Shown: positions 54,872-63,912 of the stretch, piece by piece
Layout of the letters: each line of letters starts with the position of its first letter
How positions within the stretch are numbered: position 1 is the stretch's first letter
DNA from: Ruegeria marina
GTDB taxonomy: Bacteria; Pseudomonadota; Alphaproteobacteria; Rhodobacterales; Rhodobacteraceae
Direction: 5' to 3'
NCBI RefSeq assembly: GCF_900101475.1
Contig: NZ_FMZV01000006.1
Span: 168,634-232,633, forward strand
Length of the DNA: 64,000 bases
Program-made: the position numbers and the translations under genes
Notes under the pieces: model-generated
What the model was told of the DNA's origin: nothing
The model's database searches: none
The model's input: only the letters and a program-made list of their open reading frames with translations

Positions 54872-54884
54872 TGAGACAACTTCA
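54872..54884. promoter_or_regulatory. MetR-like box between metF and metR
   Basis: TGAGACAACTTCA matches the MetR consensus TGAA-N5-TTCA at seven of eight fixed positions. A second inverted repeat, ACTCA with TGAGT nine bases apart (54889-54907), fits the LysR T-N11-A pattern. Both lie between the divergent start codons. Binding is inferred. Confidence 0.6.
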
Positions 54885-54918
54885 TAATACTCAAGAACAA
54901 CATGAGTGAAACTATAGA

Positions 54919-55824
54919 ATGCATATCGAATTCCGGCATTTGCGGACCATCAAGGCGATTTACGAGTGTGGCGGGCTGGCGCGGGCGGCCGACCAGCTGA
55001 ACATCACCCAGTCGGCTTTGAGCCATCAGATCAAGGGGTTGGAGGATCAGGCCGGTGTGGAACTGTTCGTGCGGCGGTCCAAGCCGATGAAACTGTCTGC
55101 GGCGGGAATGCGTCTGCTCAGGCTGGCCGAACAGATCCTGCCGCAGGTCGAGGCGATGCAGGCCGAGTTCTCGTCCCTGCGCGACGGACGTTCGGGGCGG
55201 ATGCATATCGCCATCGAGTGTCATGCCTGTTTCGAGTGGCTGTTCCCGGTGCTGGAAGCGTTTCGCAAGAACTGGCCGGACGTGGACGTGGATATCCGCC
55301 CCGGGCTTGCCTTTGACGCGCTGCCCGCCTTGCAGAAGGAGGAGGTGGATCTTGTCGTGTCTTCGGACCCCGAGGACATCCCCGGTGTCGAATTCGTGGA
55401 GCTTTTCGATTATAATGCTGTGTTCGTTGCCGCCTCGACCCATCCGCTGGCGGAGAAACCCTGGATCGAGGCCGAGGATTTCCGGGGCGAGACGCTCATC
55501 ACCTATCCGGTGGAACGGTCGCGGCTGGATGTGTTCAGCCAGTTGCTGATTCCGGCCAAGGTGGAACCCGCGCAGGTGCGGCAGGCGGAACTGACCGCGG
55601 TGATCCTGCTGCTGGTGGCGTCAAACCGGGGGGTATCGGTATTGCCGGACTGGGTGGTGCGCGAGGTGAAATACAGCTCGGACTACGTGACCCGGCCGCT
55701 GACCGAAACCGGTATCACCCGGCGACTTTACGCAGCGCTGCGCAGCGAGGACCTGGAAAAACCTTTCGTGCAGGAACTGGTTGCGTTGGCCCGGAGCGAG
55801 GCACGCAAGCTTCAGGGCATCTAG
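54919..55824 (+). CDS. metR: LysR-type activator MetR
   Basis: 301 residues: MHIEFRHLRTIKAIYECGGL then ARAADQLNITQSALSHQIKG and LEDQAGVELFVRRSKPMKL, the MetR-type helix-turn-helix (residues 1-58), and the effector domain with HACFEWLFPVLEAFRKNWPD and RPGLAFDALPALQKEEVDLV. MetR activates met genes using homocysteine as co-inducer. Position opposite metF supports the name. A hairpin follows its stop. Confidence 0.93.
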   Translation: MHIEFRHLRTIKAIYECGGLARAADQLNITQSALSHQIKGLEDQAGVELFVRRSKPMKLSAAGMRLLRLAEQILPQVEAMQAEFSSLRDGRSGRMHIAIECHACFEWLFPVLEAFRKNWPDVDVDIRPGLAFDALPALQKEEVDLVVSSDPEDIPGVEFVELFDYNAVFVAASTHPLAEKPWIEAEDFRGETLITYPVERSRLDVFSQLLIPAKVEPAQVRQAELTAVILLLVASNRGVSVLPDWVVREVKYSSDYVTRPLTETGITRRLYAALRSEDLEKPFVQELVALARSEARKLQGI

Positions 55825-55843
55825 GCGCGCTCCCGGTGCCGAC

Positions 55844-55871
55844 GGCCGGGGGTGTTCCACCCGGCCCTTTA
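55844..55871 (+). terminator. Probable terminator after metR
   Basis: GGCCGG-containing arm and CACCCGGCC form a stem with a two-base bulge around TTC, followed by CTTTAGG. Starts 20 bases after metR; the T-tract is short, so moderate confidence. It also faces the convergent reductase gene. Confidence 0.5.
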
Positions 55872-55888
55872 GGCAGGTCCGGGCCTGT

Positions 55889-56929
55889 TCAGATCAGCTT
55901 GACGATCTGCTTGCCGGTATTGCCGCCCCTGAGCATGGCCATGAAGGCGGCGGGCGCGTTTTCCAGCCCTTCGGCCACGTCCTCTAGATAGCGGATTTCG
56001 CCGCTGGCGACCCTGGGCGCCACTTCGGACAGAAAGTCCGGATAGCGGTCGAAATGGTTCGAGATGATGAAGCCGTTCACCGACAGGAATTTCACCAGGA
56101 TCGAGCGCCAGAGGGCAGGGGCGCTCAGACCCGGTTCCGAGGCGCCCGCTCCAAGACCGCCGGCATTGTACCAGCTGATCATGCCGCAGACCGGGATGCG
56201 GCCGAAATTGTTCATCAGCGGCAGCACGGCCTCCAGCACCTTGCCGCCGACATTCTCGAAATAGATGTCGATCCCGTCCGGACATTCGGCGGCCAGTGCC
56301 CGGCGCAGGTCGGCGGCAGTGTCGAAGGCGCGGTGATCGAGACAGGCGTCAAAACTGAAGGTCTCGGTGGCGATCCGGCACTTGTCGGCGCCACCCGCGA
56401 TGCCCACGGTGCGCAGCCCCGCCAGGCGTGCGACCTGTCCCACCATCGAGCCCACCGGGCCGGTCGCGGCGGCCACCACAAGGGTTTCGCCGGGCTTGGG
56501 TTTGCCATGTTCCATCAGCCCGAACCAGCCGGTGAAGCCGGGCATGCCCAGCACGCCGAGCGCGGTGGTGATCGGCATCGCGCTGGGGTCGATCTTGCGC
56601 AACATCCGGGCGGGTTGCACCCCGTGCGTGGCCCAGCCGAACATGCCAAAGGCAAAGTCACCGGGGGCGAAAGCGGGATCGTTGGACGCGATCACCTCTC
56701 CCACGCCGCCCGCCTCCATGGTGCCGCCGATGGGCACCGGCGCGGCATAGGATTTGGCATCGTCCATCCTGCCCCTCATGTAGGGGTCGAGCGACATGTA
56801 GTGAACCCGCACCAGCACCTCTCCGGGGCCCGGGGAGGGCATGGGAGCTTCTTCATACGAGAAATTGGCCGTTTCGGGGGCGCCGGTCGGGCGGCTGGCC
56901 AGGGCGATGCGATACATCCTGTCTGTCAT
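55889..56929 (-). CDS. CurA-like NADP-dependent reductase (zinc-free MDR)
   Basis: 346 residues of the medium-chain reductase family lacking zinc ligands. Seen: YEEAPMPSPGPGEVLVRVHY, SLDPYMRGRMDDAKSY, GVLGMPGFTGWFGLMEHGKP, the nucleotide motif AATGPVGSMVGQVARLAG (about residues 153-170), DIYFENVGGKVLEAVLPLM and NHFDRYPDFL. Related to CurA and leukotriene B4 dehydrogenase; reduces activated double bonds. Substrate unknown. Monocistronic, divergent from suhB by 177 bases. Confidence 0.92.
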   Translation of the reverse strand: MTDRMYRIALASRPTGAPETANFSYEEAPMPSPGPGEVLVRVHYMSLDPYMRGRMDDAKSYAAPVPIGGTMEAGGVGEVIASNDPAFAPGDFAFGMFGWATHGVQPARMLRKIDPSAMPITTALGVLGMPGFTGWFGLMEHGKPKPGETLVVAAATGPVGSMVGQVARLAGLRTVGIAGGADKCRIATETFSFDACLDHRAFDTAADLRRALAAECPDGIDIYFENVGGKVLEAVLPLMNNFGRIPVCGMISWYNAGGLGAGASEPGLSAPALWRSILVKFLSVNGFIISNHFDRYPDFLSEVAPRVASGEIRYLEDVAEGLENAPAAFMAMLRGGNTGKQIVKLI

Positions 56930-57106
56930 GGTTCGATCCTTCCTGTGACTGCCCCGAAGCTAGGCGCGACGGTGGCGATTGCAAAGAGCATCGCATGATG
57001 ACGCCGCGCCATGCAGGCGTATGCGGGCGGCCATGCAAAACCTGCCCCTTGGCAAGGCCCGCCTGCGCGAGTATACGCGCGGCTTGACCGAACAGGAGCT
57101 CCCCCG

Positions 57107-57892
57107 ATGATTGGCAGTGCGAACCTCAACATCATGATCAAGGCCGCCCGCAAGGCAGGCCGGTCGCTGGTGAAGGACTTCCGCGAGGTCGAGAACCTGC
57201 AGGTTTCGATGAAGGGCGCTGGCGATTTCGTGTCAAAGGCGGATATTGCTGCCGAGAAGATCCTCAAGGAAGAGCTGCGCACGGCGCGCCCCTCCTATGG
57301 CTGGCTGGCCGAGGAGGGCGGCGCGGAGGAGGGCGAGGATCCGACCCGGCGCTGGATCGTCGACCCGCTGGACGGCACCACCAACTTCCTGCACGGGCTG
57401 CCGCACTGGGCGATTTCCATCGCGCTGGAGCACAAGGGCAAGATCGTGGCCGGGGTGATCTATGACGCCGCCAAGGACGAGATGTTCTTTGCCGAAAAGG
57501 GCGAAGGCGCCTGGATGAACGACCAGCGCATCCGGGTCTCCGGGCGGCACCGCATGATCGAGTCGATCTTCGCCACCGGTGTGCCCTTCGGCGGACGCTC
57601 GGACCTGCCGGCCACGTTGCAGGACCTGGCCCGGCTGATGCCGGCCTGTGCCGGCGTGCGGCGCTGGGGATCGGCGGCGCTGGACATGGCCTATGTCGCC
57701 GCCGGACGCTACGAGGGGTTCTGGGAACGGCGCCTGAATGCCTGGGACCTGGCGGCGGGCATCATCATCATCAAGGAAGCCGGCGGCTTTGCCGAGGCCA
57801 TCGACCCCGAGGCATCGATCCTCGAAACCGGCGAGGTCGTCTGCGGCAATGGTACGATCTTCGAGCACTTTGCCAAGGTGATCCGCGGCTGA
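57107..57892 (+). CDS. suhB: Inositol monophosphatase family protein SuhB
   Basis: 261 residues. Metal-dependent phosphatase: GDFVSKADIAAEKILKEEL, LAEEGGAEEG (first acidic site), the signature WIVDPLDGTTNFLHGLPHWA (about residues 82-101) and the C-terminal WDLAAGIIIIKEAGG. Hydrolyses myo-inositol-1-phosphate; SuhB also assists rRNA transcription complexes in E. coli. ATG at 57107 follows AGGAGCT. Ends in a strong palindromic terminator. Confidence 0.95.
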   Translation: MIGSANLNIMIKAARKAGRSLVKDFREVENLQVSMKGAGDFVSKADIAAEKILKEELRTARPSYGWLAEEGGAEEGEDPTRRWIVDPLDGTTNFLHGLPHWAISIALEHKGKIVAGVIYDAAKDEMFFAEKGEGAWMNDQRIRVSGRHRMIESIFATGVPFGGRSDLPATLQDLARLMPACAGVRRWGSAALDMAYVAAGRYEGFWERRLNAWDLAAGIIIIKEAGGFAEAIDPEASILETGEVVCGNGTIFEHFAKVIRG

Positions 57893-57898
57893 GCCGCG

Positions 57899-57926
57899 CC
57901 AAAGATTTTTCGCCGAAAAATCTTGG
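57899..57926. terminator. AT-rich palindromic terminator after suhB
   Basis: CCAAAGATTTTTC and GAAAAATCTTGG arms (one bulged A) with a GCC loop start six bases after the suhB stop. The stem carries its own T- and A-tracts, so it can act in both directions, serving the convergent rhomboid gene too. Confidence 0.75.
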
Positions 57927-57943
57927 TCTGCCCTGGCCTCCGG

Positions 57944-58687
57944 TCAGCGGCGCGGCACGCGGGGAATGCGCGAAGGCGACAGCCTGTAGCGCGCCTCGGC
58001 GTGCGGCGGGTGGCCGTGCGTTCGGTTCCAGAACGCAATTCCGCCCCGTTTCAGCCAGATCGGGACCGTCAACAGCAGCCCCACCACGAATCCGCCGGTA
58101 TGCGCCCAATAGGCCACCCCGCCCATGTCCGGATCCGCACTCAGCCCGCCCAGGAATTGAAACCCCAGCCAGACTCCCAGCATGACAAAGGCGGGTATCG
58201 AGAAGATGCGGAAATAGACCAGCAGGATCAGCAGGATATCGACGCGGGCGCGGGGAAACAGCAGCAGGTAGCCGCCCATGACCCCGGCGATCGCACCGGA
58301 AGCGCCGATGGTCGGGACCATCGATCCCGGGGCTGTCACAACGTGGATCAGTCCGGCGCCGATACCGGAGGCGAGATAGAACAGCGCAAAGCCCAGGTGT
58401 CCCATCTCGTCTTCGAGATTGTCTCCGAATATCCACAGAAACAGCATGTTGCCCAGCAGGTGCATCCAACCGCCGTGCAGGAAGATCGACGTCAGCAATG
58501 TTTCCCACCCCGATCCGTCGCTGATGCGGGCGGGAATGATCGCGTAGTCGAAATAGAACCGGCTCAGCAGGCGCGGATCCTCCATGATGCCCAGATTGGC
58601 AAGGAATATCAGGATATTGGCCGCCAACAGCAGGTAGACGACATAGGGCGTTCGGCCCGAAGGGTTGTGGTCGCGGATCGGAAACAT
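57944..58687 (-). CDS. Rhomboid family intramembrane serine protease
   Basis: 247 residues with six predicted helices. Seen: TSIFLHGGWMHLLGNMLFLW (the WR/histidine region of rhomboids, about residues 66-85), the catalytic serine in TIGASGAIAGVMGGYL (about 126-141) and the catalytic histidine in YWAHTGGFVVGLLL (about 191-204). The dyad is complete, so it should be active. C-terminal tail is basic and cytoplasmic. Substrate unknown. Convergent with suhB. Confidence 0.93.
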   Translation of the reverse strand: MFPIRDHNPSGRTPYVVYLLLAANILIFLANLGIMEDPRLLSRFYFDYAIIPARISDGSGWETLLTSIFLHGGWMHLLGNMLFLWIFGDNLEDEMGHLGFALFYLASGIGAGLIHVVTAPGSMVPTIGASGAIAGVMGGYLLLFPRARVDILLILLVYFRIFSIPAFVMLGVWLGFQFLGGLSADPDMGGVAYWAHTGGFVVGLLLTVPIWLKRGGIAFWNRTHGHPPHAEARYRLSPSRIPRVPRR

Positions 58688-58812
58688 GGAGTGACGCTGA
58701 GGCCAAATACCCGTCCCGTCAATAGGTCGCGACAGCGCGCCGCGTCAGCGGCGCGCCCGGCCCAACTGCCGCGGATCGCAAGATCCGGCGGCAGGCGGGA
58801 GTGCCCGGTGCC

Positions 58813-61800
58813 TCAACCCATGCCGCCCAGGAGCGCGGCATTGCCGCCCGCGGCGGTTGTGTCGACGCAGACATGGCGCTCGGCCAGCACCCGCGCCCGG
58901 TCGGGCAGGCCGGGGAGCAGCGGCAGGATCGGGCCGGGCCGGCGCGACAGGGCCAGCTCATAGGCGCGCGCCGTCTCCTCATCGCCCCACCAGACCACGC
59001 CCGAGATGCCCTCGAGCATCTCCAGCGCCTCCGTCGCCAGCGCGCCGGTGGCGCGGATGGCGGTGCCCCCCAGAGCCTCGACCGCCTGCGCCTGCGCGAC
59101 AACCGCCTCGGCTGTGGGTCCAAGACAGAGGAGCGGCGGCCGCGCCATCTCGCTCAGCCGGTTGGACTCGCCGGTCGGACCTGGCAGGCTGCGGGTCTGT
59201 ACCGGGGCGGCTGTGCCGGTCGCGGCGGGCAGGGCGGTCATCGACGCGGCCCAGTCGCCTGTCGCCCGTTGCCGGTCGGGCGCACAGAACCGCGCCATGT
59301 AGTTCGGCCCGCCCGCCTTTGGCCCGGTGCCCGACAGGCCCTCGCCGCCAAAAGGCTGGCTGCCGACAATGGCGCCGATCTGGTTGCGGTTGACATAGAT
59401 ATTGCCCGCATGCACCGCCTCGGTCACATGCTGCACCCGGTCGTCGATCCGGGTTTGCAGGCCAAAGGTCAGACCATAGCCGGTGGCGTTGATCGCGCCG
59501 ATCACCTGGTCCAGCTCATCCGAGCGGAAGGTGGCCACGTGCAGCACGGGGCCGAAGATCTCGCGCTCCAGCGCCCCGATGCCCGTGACCTTGATCAGGG
59601 TGGGGGCGACGAACGTGCCTTCGGGCGGCAGCGCCAGTTCCTTCAGCACCCGCCCCTCGGCGCGGGCGCGGGCCACATGTTCGGCGATGGTCTGGCGCGC
59701 GGCTTCGTCGATCACCGGGCCGCTGTCAGTGGACAGCACCCAGGGGTTGCCCAGGTTCAGCGCATCCATCGCGCCCTTGAGCATGGTCAGCACATCTTCG
59801 GCGATATCCTCTTGCAGGTAGAGGCAGCGCAGCGCCGAACAGCGCTGGCCCGCCGACTGGAACGCGCTTTCGATCACCGCCTGTACCGCCTGTTCCGGCA
59901 GTGCGGTGGAATCGACGATCATCGCGTTCAGCCCGCCGGTTTCCGCGATCAGCGGCGTGCCGGGGCGCATATGTGCGGCCATGGCGGCGCGGATCTTCTG
60001 CGCGGTCGCGGTCGAGCCGGTAAAGGCCACGCCCGAAACCCGCGGGTCCGAGGTGAGCGCCGCCCCCACTGCCGGGCCACCCGGCAAGAGTTGCAGCGCG
60101 TCGCGCGGCACCCCGGCCTCGTGCAGCAACTGCACTGCGCGATGCGCGATCAGCGGCGTCTGCGGCGCGGGCTTGGCCAGGACCGCGTTGCCGGTGGCCA
60201 GCGCCGCCGCGATCTGACCCGAGAAGATGGCCAGCGGAAAGTTCCACGGGCTGATGCAGACGAAGGTCCCCGCAGGCGCCGCTTCGGGTATGTTGGCGGC
60301 GTAGTAGCGCAGGAAATCCACCGCCTCGCGAAGCTCGGCCACTGCATCGGGCAGGGTCTTGCCCGCCTCACGGTGCAGCAGCGCGAAGATCTCGCCATAA
60401 TGCGTCTCGTACAGATCGGCGGCGCGGTTCAACACGGCGGCGCGCTCGGCTGCCGGGGCTTGCCACGGCTGGGCGCTGGCCAGCGCCAGTTCGGTATCGG
60501 CGGCACTTGCGGCGGCCACGCTGCCGGGCACGTCATGCGGATCGGCGGGGTTGACCACGGGTTCCTCAGCCTCGGGCGCGGCCGCGTCGGACAACAGCGG
60601 CCCGGCCCGCCAGCGATGCGCGCGGAACGGCGCGCGCGCGGCGTCGATCGCATCCAGCGTCGGTTGATGGCCCAGGTCAAAGCCCATCGAGTTGGGGCGT
60701 TCCGGCGCGAACAGCTCCGGGCCGCGTTTGAGCGGCCTGGCCGGTTTCATCACCGTCTCGAACGGGTCGGCGGCCACCACCTCGGGGGCCACGTTCTCGT
60801 CCACGATCTGGTTGACGAAGGAACTGTTGGCCCCGTTCTCCAGAAGGCGGCGTACGAGATAGGCCAGAAGGTCGCGATGCGCCCCCACCGGCGCATAGAT
60901 GCGGCAGCGGGTCTTGTTGGCGGTCAGAACCAGACTATGCAGCGTCTCGCCCATGCCGTGCAGGCGCTGGAACTCGAAGGGCTGGCCGTCCTGTGCCATG
61001 TGCAGGATGGCGGCGACGGTATGGGCGTTGTGGGTGGCGAACTGCGGATAGATCCGGTCGGTCATGCCCAGCAGTTTGCGCGCATTGGCGATATAGGACA
61101 CGTCGGTCGTGGCCTTCTGGGTGAAGACCGGGAACCCGTCGACGCCTGCGACCTGCGCCCGCTTCACCTCGGTGTCCCAATAGGCGCCCTTGACCAGCCG
61201 CACCATCAGCTTGCGGTCGTGCCGCTGAGCCATGTCATACAACGTGTCGATCACCAGCCCGGCGCGCGGACCGTAAGCCTGAACCACGACGCCGAACCCG
61301 TCCCAGCCTTTCAGCGCCGGTTCCGCCATCACTGCCTCGATCACCTGGAGTGACAGCGCCAGCCGGTTGGCCTCTTCGGCATCGACGTTCAGCCCCATGC
61401 CAGCGGCCTTGGCCAATAGCGCCAGCGCCCGCAGACGCGGCACCAGCTCGTCCATCACGCGCGCCTCTTGCGCCAGCTCATAGCGCGGATGCAGCGCCGA
61501 CAGCTTGACCGAGATGCCCGGATTGGCGCGGATGTCGCCATGGGTGCATGCCTCGGCAATCGCGGCGATGGCGCGCGAATAGCTCAGGTGATAGCGGGCG
61601 GCGTCGGCCTCGGTCCGGGCGGCCTCGCCCAGCATGTCATAGGAATAGGTGTAGCCCTTGGCCTCCATCGCCTGCGCGCGTTTCATCGCGGCCTGGATGG
61701 TCTCGCCCAGCACGAACTGGCGGCCCATCTCCTTCATCGCACGGGACACGGCGGTGCGGATCACCGGCTCGCCCAGCCGCTTGATGGCGCCCCGCAGCGC

Positions 61801-62217
61801 GCCCACCGGGGATGTCTTGCGCTCGTCCAGCACCTTGCCGGTCAGCATCAACGCCCATGTCGAGGCATTGACCAGCGAGGACGAGGAATGGCCCAGATGC
61901 TTGCCCCAGTCCGAGGGCGCGATCTTGTCCTCGATCAGCGCGTCGATCGTGTCGGCGTCCGGCACCCGCAGCAGCGCCTCGGCCAGGCACATCAGGGCGA
62001 TGCCTTCGTCCGTGGAGAGACCATATTCGGCAAGGAAAACTTCCATCATGCCGGGCGCGGTGCTGGAGCGGATGTCGCGCACCAGCCTGGCGGCGGCGGC
62101 GCAGATCGCGGCACGGTCCTGCGCGTTCAGCGCGGCCTGCGCGATGAGCGTGTCGAGCAGCGGCGCCTGGTCGGCATAGGTATGGGCGTCGATATGGGTG
62201 CGCAGGGCGTGTGTCAT
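58813..62217 (-). CDS. putA: Bifunctional proline dehydrogenase/P5C dehydrogenase
   Basis: Converts proline to glutamate through P5C channelling. 1134 residues, type without the N-terminal DNA-binding domain. Seen: PRODH part (about 70-500) with GISVKLSALHPRYELAQEAR, VDAEEANRL and MVRLVKGAYWDTEVKRAQ; P5CDH part (about 560-1010) with FVCISPWNFPLAIFSGQIAA, the catalytic glutamate in IAETGGLNAMIVD and cysteine in FQSAGQRCSALRCLYL; and the C-terminal NAALLGGMG motif. Regulation therefore comes from the divergent Lrp-type gene. Start at 62217 follows GGAGA. Confidence 0.96.
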   Translation of the reverse strand: MTHALRTHIDAHTYADQAPLLDTLIAQAALNAQDRAAICAAAARLVRDIRSSTAPGMMEVFLAEYGLSTDEGIALMCLAEALLRVPDADTIDALIEDKIAPSDWGKHLGHSSSSLVNASTWALMLTGKVLDERKTSPVGALRGAIKRLGEPVIRTAVSRAMKEMGRQFVLGETIQAAMKRAQAMEAKGYTYSYDMLGEAARTEADAARYHLSYSRAIAAIAEACTHGDIRANPGISVKLSALHPRYELAQEARVMDELVPRLRALALLAKAAGMGLNVDAEEANRLALSLQVIEAVMAEPALKGWDGFGVVVQAYGPRAGLVIDTLYDMAQRHDRKLMVRLVKGAYWDTEVKRAQVAGVDGFPVFTQKATTDVSYIANARKLLGMTDRIYPQFATHNAHTVAAILHMAQDGQPFEFQRLHGMGETLHSLVLTANKTRCRIYAPVGAHRDLLAYLVRRLLENGANSSFVNQIVDENVAPEVVAADPFETVMKPARPLKRGPELFAPERPNSMGFDLGHQPTLDAIDAARAPFRAHRWRAGPLLSDAAAPEAEEPVVNPADPHDVPGSVAAASAADTELALASAQPWQAPAAERAAVLNRAADLYETHYGEIFALLHREAGKTLPDAVAELREAVDFLRYYAANIPEAAPAGTFVCISPWNFPLAIFSGQIAAALATGNAVLAKPAPQTPLIAHRAVQLLHEAGVPRDALQLLPGGPAVGAALTSDPRVSGVAFTGSTATAQKIRAAMAAHMRPGTPLIAETGGLNAMIVDSTALPEQAVQAVIESAFQSAGQRCSALRCLYLQEDIAEDVLTMLKGAMDALNLGNPWVLSTDSGPVIDEAARQTIAEHVARARAEGRVLKELALPPEGTFVAPTLIKVTGIGALEREIFGPVLHVATFRSDELDQVIGAINATGYGLTFGLQTRIDDRVQHVTEAVHAGNIYVNRNQIGAIVGSQPFGGEGLSGTGPKAGGPNYMARFCAPDRQRATGDWAASMTALPAATGTAAPVQTRSLPGPTGESNRLSEMARPPLLCLGPTAEAVVAQAQAVEALGGTAIRATGALATEALEMLEGISGVVWWGDEETARAYELALSRRPGPILPLLPGLPDRARVLAERHVCVDTTAAGGNAALLGGMG

Positions 62218-62305
62218 GATCTCTCCGGTCGTTTGGAGCATGATACACCTGATTTGGAGGTTCATTCGCCTGAATTTTGTGGTATAATAACCAAATTGAC
62301 CGAAA
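62218..62305. promoter_or_regulatory. Divergent putA/putR promoter region
   Basis: 88 bases, markedly AT-rich. TATAAT at 62283-62288 suits a -10 for putR, 18 bases before its ATG. TGGT and ACCA arms surround it (62280-62293), a possible Lrp-family site that would give autoregulation. On the other strand TGATACA near 62240 could serve putA. PutR-type proteins activate putA when proline is present (known for Rhodobacter). Confidence 0.45.
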
Positions 62306-62809
62306 ATGGGTGCGTTAGCGATGCGAACGGACTTTCCAGATATTGATCGGCAGGACCGGGCGATTCTGGCGGAACTCGCCGCCGATGGACGGATGTCGGT
62401 GGCGGATCTTGCCCGGCGCATAGGTTTGTCGAAATCCCCGACCCAGGCGCGCGTCAAGCGGCTCGAGGCCGAGGGGATCATCACCGGCTATCGGGCGCTG
62501 GTCGATCCGATCAGGATGGGGCTGGATCATGTGGCCTTTGTCGAGGTGCGGCTTAGCGATACCCGGGAAAAGGCGCTGGCAGAGTTCAATGCTGCTGTCC
62601 GCAGGATCGCCGAGGTGGAACAGGCCCACATGATCGCGTCGAATTTCGACTACCTGCTCAAGGTGCGGACCCGGTCGATGAACGAGTATCGGGCGGTGCT
62701 GGCCGAGCGGATCTCGGCGCTGCCGCATGTGGCCAGCACCTCGACCTTTGTCGCGATGGAAGCGGTGAAGGAGCCGGGACTTCTGGGCGGGCTCGAAACT
62801 GTGACTTGA
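62306..62809 (+). CDS. putR: Lrp/AsnC-family regulator, probable PutR
   Basis: 167 residues: DIDRQDRAILAELAADGRMS, VADLARRIGLSKSPTQARVK and RLEAEGIITGYRALVDPIRM (helix-turn-helix, residues 11-70), then a RAM domain with VAFVEVRLSDTREKALAEFN and SNFDYLLKVRTRSMNEYRAV. The SPTQ-type recognition helix and the divergent putA neighbour support PutR. Start at 62306; a methionine five codons later is an alternative. Confidence 0.9.
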   Translation: MGALAMRTDFPDIDRQDRAILAELAADGRMSVADLARRIGLSKSPTQARVKRLEAEGIITGYRALVDPIRMGLDHVAFVEVRLSDTREKALAEFNAAVRRIAEVEQAHMIASNFDYLLKVRTRSMNEYRAVLAERISALPHVASTSTFVAMEAVKEPGLLGGLETVT

Positions 62810-62839
62810 CGCAGAGCAGGTTTGCGCCAGCATTGTTCC

Positions 62840-63403
62840 ATGAAAAACGCGCTCCTTGCCTTGCTGCTCCCGCTGTCGCCGGGCCTGCTCTGGGCCTCGG
62901 AATGCCCCGAGGCGCCCGATCATTCGGCCCAGATCAACCGCCTGATAGCCGAGATCAGGGTGGCCCCGAACGAAGGGCAGGCGCGAGAACTTTCCAGCCG
63001 GATGTGGGAATTCTGGGCTGATGCGCCCGACGAGCAGGCGCAGGCGATCCTCGATCGCGGCATGTCGCGGCGGTCGTCCTGGGACCTGCTGGGCGCGCTT
63101 GACGATTTCAACCGGCTGGTGGCCTATTGCCCTGACTATGCCGAAGGCTATAACCAGCGCGCCTTTGTCAATTACCTGCGGCAGGATTTTGCGGCTGCGC
63201 TGGTCGATCTCGACCGCGCACTGGAATTGTCGCCCACTCATGTCGCGGCGATGAGCGGGCGGGCGCTGTCGCTGCTGGGACTCAGCCGCATAGACGAGGC
63301 GCGGGAGGAACTTCAGCAGGCACTGGAGCTCAATCCATGGTTGCCGGAACGGGGGCTGGTCGCGCCGGGCGGTCCGCTGGAACCGAAGGGCAAGGACATC
63401 TGA
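62840..63403 (+). CDS. Exported tetratricopeptide-repeat protein
   Basis: 187 residues: signal peptide (MKNALLALLLPLSPGLLWAS), then helices forming about three TPR units: SSWDLLGALDDFNRLVAYCP, YAEGYNQRAFVNYLRQDFAA and VAAMSGRALSLLGLSRIDEA (about residues 75-165). Probably a periplasmic scaffold; no partner gene visible. Start at 62840 chosen for the signal peptide; an upstream in-frame ATG at 62822 is possible. Confidence 0.88.
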   Translation: MKNALLALLLPLSPGLLWASECPEAPDHSAQINRLIAEIRVAPNEGQARELSSRMWEFWADAPDEQAQAILDRGMSRRSSWDLLGALDDFNRLVAYCPDYAEGYNQRAFVNYLRQDFAAALVDLDRALELSPTHVAAMSGRALSLLGLSRIDEAREELQQALELNPWLPERGLVAPGGPLEPKGKDI

Positions 63404-63433
63404 AAGATCGTGCCGGCGCATGAGCCATGCACC

Positions 63434-63456
63434 AAAAAAAGTCCGGCTCCAGCCGG
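63434..63456 (-). terminator. Minus-strand intrinsic terminator without a known gene
   Basis: On the minus strand CCGGC and GCCGG form a tight stem (loop TGGA) followed by ACTTTTTTT, ending at 63434. No protein gene reads into it from the right: 63457-63638 contains no supportable minus-strand CDS. It either ends an unseen small RNA or blocks antisense transcription of the TPR gene. Confidence 0.65.
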
Positions 63457-63638
63457 TGTCACATTGAGCATCCGCGAATATCTGGTTACAGGGGCGTTGT
63501 GCCGGTTGGGGCCGGTTCGTGTCGCGCCGCTTGTACGGATGCCGTGTCGACCTTGTGCCAATGCAGGCGCAGGGGAGAGGTCTTGGCTGCAAATCCGCTG
63601 GCGGCAATCCTGCGTCCGCCCCTTCGGTCGCGCGCTGT

Positions 63639-63724
63639 GCGGGCGTGGTGGAATGGTAGACACATGGCACTTAAAATGCCTGGGCCGAAAGGCCGTGCCG
63701 GTTCAAATCCGGCCGCCCGTACCA
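63639..63724 (+). tRNA. tRNA-Leu (UAA anticodon)
   Basis: 86 bases including encoded CCA. Acceptor stem GCGGGCG pairs with CGCCCGT (first pair G-T). The anticodon stem GGCA/TGCC carries the loop CTTAAAA (anticodon TAA), a long variable arm TGGGCCGAAAGGCCGT identifies a class II leucine tRNA, and GTTCAAATC is the T loop. Isolated in the gap between the TPR gene and an insertion-sequence end. Confidence 0.95.
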
Positions 63725-63856
63725 AAACCCGGAGAGAATTCTCTTGGGCTCTCGCGATCCCGTACAGTTTACCGGGCCGGTTTCGAAACCCGCATCCTGT
63801 GGCTGATCCGTGCCCGGGCGCATAATGCTGACGTCGTTGGAGTTTTTCGAAGAGCA

Positions 63857-63876
63857 GAGGCGTTGTTGCATAAATC
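63857..63876. mobile_element. Probable insertion-sequence end
   Basis: GAGGCGTTGTTGCATAAATC resembles terminal inverted repeats of IS5-family elements that contain TTGTTGCATAAAT (family recall, not searched). It lies 133 bases after tRNA-Leu and 37 bases outside the stop of a transposase-like frame. The other end and any target duplication are outside the window. Confidence 0.55.
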
Positions 63877-63912
63877 AGCCAAGGGGCGGACTTCCCCTTT
63901 CCCCGGACGGAT

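Noticed and set aside
54822..54918. SAM-type riboswitch upstream of metF
   Set aside because: The interval is only 97 bases and shows LysR-type operator repeats, with no riboswitch-like conserved core.
58801..61353. 850-codon open frame on the plus strand opposite putA
   Set aside because: Codon-level shadow of a high-GC gene; the minus strand carries complete PRODH/P5CDH motifs, and the plus frame shows low-complexity His/Gly/Arg-rich sequence with no domain.
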